Assembly (NCBI RefSeq): GCF_026262505.1
Contig: NC_067203.1
Span: forward strand, 11,036,001-11,100,000
DNA from: Trichomonas vaginalis G3
Lineage: Eukaryota > Parabasalia > Trichomonadida > Trichomonadidae
Length of the DNA stretch: 64,000 bases
Direction: 5' to 3'
Shown: in pieces, positions 52,513-59,429 of the stretch
Layout of the letters: every line of letters begins with the position of its first letter
Numbering within the stretch: the first letter of the stretch is position 1
The notes under the pieces: generated by a model
What the model saw: only the letters and a program-made list of their open reading frames with translations
Databases searched by the model: none
Told to the model about the DNA's origin: nothing
Position numbers and translations under genes: made by a program

Positions 52513-53891
52513 TCATGTAAGGTGGCATGTATTCTTTACTTTGTCCCGTTGTTTGCGTATATCCTGTAACGCGATGTGTATGGTTTCTCCTCCCTCAGTG
52601 TTACTCCAGTAACAATCTATAGCAAACTTAACGTTGTCTTTAACATCATATCCTTTACCTTTTGTCATTGCTGACCAATCCCAATATCTATGCTTATGCC
52701 AACCTGCTTGAGATGTACTTAAATCTATGTAGTGACTATGTGCAGGTAAATTTTCACCTGAAATCGTTTTACTTCCACCTGTTTCCTTTGAAGAGTTTGC
52801 ACAATACAAAAACTGTCGACTATTTGAGTCCAAGTTCCAAAACCAAGTACTACTTCTGGTCTGGTAGAGTTCATTGACGTATAAATAGAGCCTATAGGAT
52901 ATAATGTTTGAAGTATTTCTGTCTTTAATGTTTGAAGCTCTGTTTTGTCTGCTTTCTTGTCATATAAATCTTGAGCAGTGAATTTAATATTATGTTCATC
53001 CTTCATGACATAAACATCTTTACATCTAATGTTTCTCATCGTCGTTATGTCGTCATCCGATGTTAAACCTTGTGGAAAGTTAGGAGGTTTACAATATATT
53101 GCATCCCCACCAGTTTCTTCAACCGTTCCTTCAATACTTTCTATAGCAACAGTTGTAAAACTTGTATGTGTATGGTTCTTGTCTGCTTTCTTCTCTAACT
53201 CATCGTTAACATAAGTTTTATCTGCTTTAAAGTCTAAACATCCTGAAACCCATCCTGTATCGGCTTTAGTTTTTAAAATCTTTGATGTCCGTTCATGGTA
53301 CCAGTCAACCCTTTCTATAATTTCTTTATCTTTTTCATCCACATATTCCTTATCCGCCTTCTTCACTAACACACTAGCCATAAGTCCCTTATCTACCTTA
53401 TTTTCAAGGCTAACGTTTAAGTCTGTTATTTCAGATATAGAGTGTGTATGAGTCCTTTTAGAATATTCGTTTTCAGCTCTTGTCACTTCACTTGACATTT
53501 TATTGTCAACATATGTTTTGTCTGCTAGTTCAGGATGAGTATGTTCTTTTGTTGCATAAGCATTGTTAGCTCTTTCTTCTTCTTTTGCTATTGCATCGTC
53601 TACATATTCTTTGTCAGCTTTGTTGTCAACATCTGCTTTCAAAAGAAGTTCATTTATAGGTTTCTCGTTTAAAGTTCCTTTTGTTGGATTTATACAGACA
53701 GTATTGTTCTTCTTGTCTTGAAATAGAAACTCATCTGTCATTGGGTTTAATGTCAGTTTTAAGTTTCCTTCTTTCAATGACTCAGATATCTTAGAATAGT
53801 TTGAAAAGTTTGTTGTGTTCTTATTTAGAGCTTGCATAATGAGTTGTCGGTTGTGTTGTATTTCTCTCATGGAAGCAATATCTTTCGACAT
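52513..53891 (-). pseudogene. Maverick phage-like tail-fibre/collar protein, broken
   Basis: Repeats of KADKxYVD and THTHS-like turns (ATKEHTHPELADKTYVD, KKADKNHTHTSF) are typical of phage tail fibres. They are followed by LYPIGSIYTSMNSTRPEVV and FGFGTWTQI-like sequence, the hallmark of the phage tail-collar domain, and LPAHSHYI. A fibre would bind a cell surface. Shares an 18-base divergent promoter with the gene on its right. Broken. Confidence 0.75.
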
Positions 53892-53909
53892 TTTTATTCT
53901 AGATAAAAT
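53892..53909. promoter_or_regulatory. 18-base divergent promoter with a TCTAGA core
   Basis: TTTTTATTCTAGATAAAA lies between the ATGs of the leftward fibre gene and the rightward paralogue gene. TTTTATCTAGA reads on both strands, so a single AT-rich TCTA box could serve both directions. Confidence 0.55.
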
Positions 53910-54757
53910 ATGCTTCCAATAGAAAAAGAAAATTCAAGAGTTGCTACAACTAAACCATTAGATGAACTTTTTACTAATGTCGGTCAAAAGTTTGAGACAG
54001 AGACCGTAAAGCATGAAGGCTATCGTTTTGACTACCCATTAAGATGGCTAAGAGACCCATCTGTCACAAAAGCTATTGGCTTTCGTAGAATGAAGTTCAT
54101 TTCAGAAGCCATACATGGTTTCCCATTTACGGTCGGTTTTGAAGTTCGATACTATAACAAAGAAAAACGTATGTATGAGAAATTTGAACAGGGAAACTTT
54201 TACAAGTTAGTTTGCTTGTAAACTTAGAAACAACTCTTCAAGCTTTTCAAGAAAAAATAAACGATATCTATATCGAATATGCAAACCAGTATAACATTGA
54301 CGAAGGAGAGTACCATCTCGATATTATTTATGACAGGAAAAATGCAACTGTTAAAATCAATAAAATAGAAGACCTTGGAGAAAACGTTTATATTTCTACA
54401 AAATATAACAACTTGGCATGGTATAGATTTATGAGGATGTTAAATCAGCCTGCAGCATATCCAGTACACCCAGACTTTTATGAAGTCGAAAACCCTAATG
54501 GAACATATGAAAATGTTTTCGACCAAGATGCTATTATTGTTCATGCTTCATTTTCTGGCGCCCAAAACTCTTTCTTATGCTTGGCAAATGACTTTTACGA
54601 AAAACCTACAAAGTTATACGAACCACCAAGTGGAAGTATTTCAGACTTTCAAGTATGGTTTACTACAGATGGAAGAAAAAGAATAATTCCATTATACCAT
54701 GCGTTTTACTTAGAACTTAGTTTCATATACAACTACTATCGAACGATAAAAATATAA
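53910..54757 (+). pseudogene. Maverick protein, paralogue B of a pair, broken
   Basis: Starts MLPIEKENSRVATTKPLDEL and shares its whole layout with the protein at 47,148-48,008. A duplication within the element lineage is the simple explanation. Broken. Confidence 0.65.
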
Positions 54758-54761
54758 TTTT

Positions 54762-55004
54762 TTAATACGGTTGAGGTGTTGGATTTGGTTGCCAACTAGA
54801 CTGTGGTGCAGGTTCAGGCTGTTGTATAACAGGAGCTTGTTCTTCTGGTTCAGGGTCTTTAGGTATAATACCAACGAACTGACCTACTCTTTTACCAATA
54901 TTTTTGACTCCGTTCCAAATTCCTCTTCCTACGGTTTTTATTCCATTCCATATACCTCTTCCAACATTTCGAAAGAAGTTTCCTATCTTACTGAAGAAAC
55001 CCAT
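54762..55004 (-). CDS. Maverick second small Gly-rich amphipathic protein
   Basis: 80 residues, looks whole. Starts MGFFSKIGNFFRNVGRGIWN with repeated GRGIWNGIK/GRGIWNGVK, a basic amphipathic helix, then a Pro/Gln-rich tail ending PTPQPY. Like the 119-residue protein at 51,153 it has Gly at position 2. A membrane-active virion peptide is a plausible role by analogy. Confidence 0.55.
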   Translation of the reverse strand: MGFFSKIGNFFRNVGRGIWNGIKTVGRGIWNGVKNIGKRVGQFVGIIPKDPEPEEQAPVIQQPEPAPQSSWQPNPTPQPY

Positions 55005-55022
55005 TTTACTATATGTAAAAAT

Positions 55023-55385
55023 CTAATGTCCGCCTAGTCTCTTACGTTTCCTGTTGAGTTCCATAGCATTCTTTAACTGGAGCTCATACATTCTGTTTCT
55101 CCTCTGGTAGAAAACATATTCTGGGTCAACTCCTGTGTTCGCGTCATCTGCATAAAGTTGTTTATATCCCACTTCAGGGTTTGTATAAAACTCTTTCCAT
55201 CTCATATTTGCATACCATGGTGGCAAACCTAACGCAGCGTCATTTGACATGGCAGTTTGCATTTGTACATCTGTTGGCACTTGACCATAGTTTGCCATTG
55301 CAGTTTGTATTCTAACTTCATTTGGAATATTCTCTGGGTTTGGTTGTCCAGGTTGCTGTGCATTCGCTAAGTTCTGTGCGTCCAT
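55023..55385 (-). CDS. Maverick 120-residue protein, unknown
   Basis: Looks whole. Gln/Asn-rich start with two similar 15-residue units (EVRIQTAMANYGQVP, DVQMQTAMSNDAALG), then a helical, basic C-terminus (AMELNRKRKRLGGH). ATTTTTATCTAATATTAA precedes the ATG. Confidence 0.55.
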   Translation of the reverse strand: MDAQNLANAQQPGQPNPENIPNEVRIQTAMANYGQVPTDVQMQTAMSNDAALGLPPWYANMRWKEFYTNPEVGYKQLYADDANTGVDPEYVFYQRRNRMYELQLKNAMELNRKRKRLGGH

Positions 55386-55408
55386 TTAATATTAGATAAA
55401 AATATCTC

Positions 55409-55540
55409 TTACGAGTACATATGCTGAACATTTGCAGGCATTGGTTCATCTTCATATTCTCTGTACTTTTCTGCCACGTCAAATAAATAAATGACACAAT
55501 GGAAAAAACCTAAAACAAGTAGTCCTATTTCAAACCACAT
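55409..55540 (-). CDS. Maverick 43-residue single-pass membrane protein
   Basis: Starts MWFEIGLLVLGFFHCVIYLF, one hydrophobic helix, then an acidic tail (YREYEDEPMPANVQHMYS). It overlaps the 3' end of the methyltransferase gene by 16 bases on the same strand. Too short for certainty, but the composition and tight packing fit a real gene. Confidence 0.5.
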   Translation of the reverse strand: MWFEIGLLVLGFFHCVIYLFDVAEKYREYEDEPMPANVQHMYS

Positions 55541-56343
55541 TTACTTACTAATAAAATTTCTTTGTTATGACACTTTCTCCAGTTTATAGGACCTCTCTCA
55601 TATTCTATCTTGTCATATATAAACTCATAGTCATGTATGTCCTCTAACCATCTCATAACGGTTTCCAAACCACTTTTATCGGATGTAAAGTAAAAGCATG
55701 GACAGTTATGTAAAACGTCTAAAGTTTCTAAAGAGTCTCTCAAAGTCCAGTCTACTTGGTATTGAAAATCCCATGTGTTATAGAACGGCGGGTCCACTAT
55801 AAAGAAAACATTTTCCTTGTCTTTATATTTTTCATACAAATCTGTCCAATGACATCTCACAAACTCTATACCCTCAATATATTTTTCTATGTCCTCTTTG
55901 AAAACATTTGTATAGTTAAGATATAAAACTTTTGACATAAGTGTTTCAATGTCATGAACTCTTATAGCACCACTATATAATAGTCTAGCAGATATACTAT
56001 TCCAGTCTATATATTCTGCTTTTTTCAAAACCTCTCTCACAATATTTTTCTTATCTAATGGTATACGTTCCATCTTACCTATAGGTATCTTTTCTTTTAA
56101 CTCTTTCAATATATTGTTTGTGTCTGGAATATGTTTGAGACGGTCCATATAGTTGTCGAAGTCATTGCATATAATCTTTGAGTCTGGGAATATTATATGG
56201 CACAAATGGGATATATAGAAACTTCCACCGAACAAATCTACAAATGTTAGACCATTCGGTAGTTTCTTAAGTTCTCTCAATATAATATCTTTACATTTAC
56301 TCTTATTTCCAAAGAACGGTAACGGTGGTTTTGTAAAATTCAT
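55525..56343 (-). CDS. Maverick D12-class DNA N6-adenine methyltransferase (Dam-like)
   Basis: 272 residues, looks whole. PPLPFFGNKSK is the N-terminal motif X, TFVDLFGGSF is the AdoMet-binding motif I, and FIVDPPFY is the catalytic motif IV in the D12 (Dam/DpnM) form. It would transfer a methyl group to N6 of adenine in a short target site. T. vaginalis DNA is known to carry N6-methyladenine, and bacterial-type Dam-like enzymes are known in trichomonads. Position next to the right terminal repeat suggests cargo carried by the element. Confidence 0.85.
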   Translation of the reverse strand: MNFTKPPLPFFGNKSKCKDIILRELKKLPNGLTFVDLFGGSFYISHLCHIIFPDSKIICNDFDNYMDRLKHIPDTNNILKELKEKIPIGKMERIPLDKKNIVREVLKKAEYIDWNSISARLLYSGAIRVHDIETLMSKVLYLNYTNVFKEDIEKYIEGIEFVRCHWTDLYEKYKDKENVFFIVDPPFYNTWDFQYQVDWTLRDSLETLDVLHNCPCFYFTSDKSGLETVMRWLEDIHDYEFIYDKIEYERGPINWRKCHNKEILLVSKCGLK

Positions 56344-56450
56344 TTATATTAATAATAAAAATATTTTTACCCGAAAAGTGACAGAAAAGTGACAAAACAT
56401 GAAAACATATATAATTTGTGAAAAGCGACACATTATATAATGTTTTCGAC

Positions 56451-56563
56451 CCAGAAGACTAACAATTTTCCGAATAAAAACTTCATTTATACTAAACATC
56501 TTCGGGGCTAGAGGGCACGAAGTGCCTGGAAGCCCCACTACCTTTTTTTTTTTTTTTTTTTTT
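56451..56563 (-). repeat. Maverick right terminal inverted repeat
   Basis: Inverse of 31353-31465 with two differences seen. The fold-back is at 56504-56536 (GGGGCT ... AGCCCC). The inner shared 30-bp block (56429-56458) abuts it here, unlike on the left side. Confidence 0.9.
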
Positions 56564-56569
56564 AATTAA
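56564..56569. repeat. Right target-site duplication AATTAA
   Basis: Equal to 31347-31352. Confidence 0.85.
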
Positions 56570-58158
56570 AGATCTGTTGAACAAAATATATCGTTAAAAG
56601 ATAATTTGATAAGATTCTTTGACACTTTCAAAACTATTTCAATTTTTGAAAGAGATTATAAATAAAAAAGTTCTAACCATAATCAAAAATGTTCAAATAT
56701 AATTATTATCTGCTTAAATTATATGTAAATATAATTATCAGAAAAATTTTGACATATTGAAAGAACATATGATTTGCGACATAATAAAAATTAATTATTT
56801 TGATTATAAATTTATATCAAAATTCTGATTTGAAAATATGATTATATCGATCAGCTTAATTGATACAGTCTTCAATGATCATAAGCATCTGATATCATCT
56901 GTATTTTATATTTTTTCGATGCGATTTACATGCAATAAAATAAATTTAGCGTAACATTAGTAGAAATTATCTTCTCCTAAAAGAAATTTCACTCCCGATT
57001 ATTTATCAAATTACATCTGTATCTTTTGTTATATAAAGCACCAATAAATATTGATAATATATGTCATAATCGACTGCAATTCATCCATTTTTATGCTTAT
57101 TGAGATTTTGTGCGAAATTGTTACCCATAACCAATTTTTAGTCGTAAAGAATTTAGACAACAGCTATGAACAGCAAAATTCAATATATAATCAAATTTAT
57201 AATTTTTTTTTAGTTGACAATACATTGTTTTTTTATCTCTATACCATTTGTTTCTAGTTATGGTAGGTACTTCTATCATTTCAAACGATGTATATTTAAT
57301 GAATTTGAAAAACAAATACAATGATAAATGTGAACAATACATATCAAAATTTATCAAATACACACTAGAAACTTGTAGTTAGTAATAGTATGCTTGTTTA
57401 ATGGTAAGAATAAGGATTTAATTTTAGTCTTGATCTCTTCATGAAACATTTTAAGTCTAGATTATATACTGCCACGTAAATGTATTTCGCATTTAACTTG
57501 AATTTTACTAAAAAGAGCAATATTAATTATTTAATATTCAATATATTTCACTTTAATTGACAAATCTTGTGGTGTATTTGCTTTTGCTCCACAAGGAGGG
57601 AGATGAAGATAATCTATTTCCTGATATTCGAATCGTGATGTCTGTGTCATAGTTACTCTGATCCCTTGTTCAAACTAGACTTTCTGCTGTTTTTTTCCTT
57701 TTATGTCACTTTTTTCTTTTTAGAATTTTTCTTATTATCTAGAAGAGCATTCCTTTATAAAGAAAAATCATTGTTTATACTGAAAATTTCTCCAATTTTG
57801 CATTTTTGATTTTCATTTTGATATAACAGCTGCATTTTATCAATAGAATCCGTATAACAAAATAAGTCATAGATAAGCGTAATCGAGTTCTCAAAGTTCG
57901 ATGTTCATTTACAAATTCTATTCTAATATTAGCGAATTTGTATGTTTAAGAAGCTCACAGATTTCTCATACTACTTAATTTGAGCAATAATATTTGATCA
58001 TTGTAACTTGTCAAAAAGATTTTTTCAAAACAGAATAGAAATTGAAATAATAAAATACAATTATAATAATTTCATAGATTTTTTATTATAACTCAATAAA
58101 TTTTAAGATTTGAAGTCAAATCTCGAAAACTCAGGAAATTAAAAAGAACTAATTTATT
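56570..58158. other. AT-rich intergenic region
   Basis: About 1.6 kb right of the Maverick. No credible gene; frames near 57,050 and 57,121 are Ile/Phe/Tyr-rich chance translations. No repeat noticed. Confidence 0.55.
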
Positions 58159-58977
58159 TTAGTGGCTTGCATCACCATCATCGTCATCTTCAACATCATC
58201 ATCAACTCCGTCGCTGAATTTTTCTCCTTTTTCATCGTTTGATTCCTCTTCTTTTTCAGAATCATCTTCCTTAGAGACAGCCTTTTCTTCTGGTTGTTCC
58301 TCTTTATTTTCTGGATATTTATTTCTCTTAAAGCAGAAGCCTGAGCATATAAAGATAAACTCAATGAATAATATGAAGGTTGCTGTGTAAATAATGTATG
58401 AATATCGCTTGTATGGTTCAATTGCCTGTTTGAAAAGATCAATGAACGACATGTTGGCTTTCTGGACTGGTTGTCTTGCATACTTTGGATTGATTCTGTA
58501 GAACATTGGTGAGATTTGCGAAGCATCAGGTTGTACATCCTTTTCCAACTGATATGTTTCGTCGCTGTACATAACTGTAGCAGTTTTACCGTTTGCAAAA
58601 CTTATTGAGATTTTAATGCCATCAATGGTTGCTCCCATGTCTACACTTCCACCATCCTCGGAATATTCGAATTCGATGGTCTTTCCAATATAGTTTTTCG
58701 TTGAAATAAGTTTGAATTTTTCATCCGTAATTTCTACTGTGACGAAGTCCAAGATTGCATTAGATCCAAGAGAGTTAAACTCGTAAATCATGCTATTGTT
58801 ATAAAATGATCCGACAATTTGCTGAGTTTTTTCATCAATGTGAAATTCGATTCCAATTTGTTTATTACTTATAAGAGACTGAGCATCTTGCTGGTGAATG
58901 AGAAACATATTCCATTCGCCAATAATGAAATTTGATAAGTCAAACTGAAGTGAAAGAGAAAAGAAAAAGTTCAACAT
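58159..58977 (-). CDS. Type I membrane protein with acidic cytosolic tail, unknown
   Basis: 272 residues. MLNFFFSLSLQFDLSNF is a likely signal peptide. A strand-rich luminal or extracellular domain of about 165 residues follows (FIIGEWNMFLI, GKTIEFEYSEDGG). One membrane helix sits at about residues 195-218 (YIIYTATFILFIEFIFICSG), with a basic stop-transfer CFKRNK. The tail is strongly acidic (KEDDSEKEEESNDEKGE and a D-rich end). It could be an ER or plasma-membrane protein; calnexin-like tails look similar, but no calnexin motif is present. I do not recognise the family. No initiator is obvious before the ATG at 58977. Confidence 0.7.
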   Translation of the reverse strand: MLNFFFSLSLQFDLSNFIIGEWNMFLIHQQDAQSLISNKQIGIEFHIDEKTQQIVGSFYNNSMIYEFNSLGSNAILDFVTVEITDEKFKLISTKNYIGKTIEFEYSEDGGSVDMGATIDGIKISISFANGKTATVMYSDETYQLEKDVQPDASQISPMFYRINPKYARQPVQKANMSFIDLFKQAIEPYKRYSYIIYTATFILFIEFIFICSGFCFKRNKYPENKEEQPEEKAVSKEDDSEKEEESNDEKGEKFSDGVDDDVEDDDDGDASH

Positions 58978-59056
58978 TTTTTTTATTATTTTTATCGTAT
59001 TGCAAGATTTGTATAATTCGAATTTCTAGAACTTATCTAATATATAACGTACAAAG

Positions 59057-59224
59057 ATGAATCGTTCACTTTTGTTCGGCTATCGCAAAGTTATGGGTCA
59101 ATCTCCATTCGAAATCTTAAAAATATCTCGCCAACATAAGGACATAGAACTAAACATCATTATTAAGGGAAATTGCGGTGCAAACCGAGCTATATATGAG
59201 TTTTTTTTTCTTCACATATATTGA
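59057..59224 (+). CDS. Possible 55-residue protein
   Basis: ATG-started frame MNRSLLFGYRKVMGQSPFEI to a TGA. It contrasts with its surroundings by ordinary-looking codons, but has no initiator and no domain. Perhaps a small gene or a gene scrap. Confidence 0.25.
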   Translation: MNRSLLFGYRKVMGQSPFEILKISRQHKDIELNIIIKGNCGANRAIYEFFFLHIY

Positions 59225-59420
59225 TTTTCTAATCTTCAAGCATATATTGAGATTAGGGTACTCCACAAACAAAATTTTCAAACCCATAGAGCGAGGACAT
59301 ACTAAATATATCTAATAAATTTCATATTTCGAAATAAGCTTCGAATTGAATTTCATGAAATGAATTAGATTTAAATAGCAAAACAGATGGTTCACAGATT
59401 GTTTAAATGAATTCATAAAT

Positions 59421-59427
59421 TCATTAT
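59421..59427 (+). promoter_or_regulatory. Trichomonad initiator of the subtilase gene
   Basis: TCATTAT with start A at 59423, 7 bases before the ATG at 59430. Close to the classical TCATTA form; supports that ATG rather than the later one at 59469. Confidence 0.65.
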
Positions 59428-59429
59428 TC

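Larger units (their letters stand above)
31353..56563. mobile_element. Maverick/Polinton, 25.2 kb, fossil with intact ends
   Basis: Terminal inverted repeats of 113 bp (31353-31465 and 56451-56563) start with a run of 21 A and differ at only two positions that I can see. A 6-bp duplication AATTAA flanks the element. Parts present: DJR capsid protein, SF3 helicase, packaging ATPase, protein-primed polymerase B, retroviral-type integrase, fibre-like protein, KilA-N proteins, Dam-like methyltransferase and several small unknowns. An adenain-like protease was not recognised. About half the frames look whole; overall there are roughly two dozen breaks, so the copy is dead as written. The near-identical ends suggest a fairly recent insertion, or that ends are homogenised, or that part of the damage is sequencing error. 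Confidence 0.95.

Noticed and set aside
57051-57363. Two opposed frames right of the Maverick
   Set aside because: Ile/Phe/Tyr/Asn-rich, AT-driven, no supporting signal.
58149-58598. Second frame inside the type I membrane protein gene
   Set aside because: Out-of-frame shadow; the 272-residue frame with signal peptide and membrane helix is the real one.
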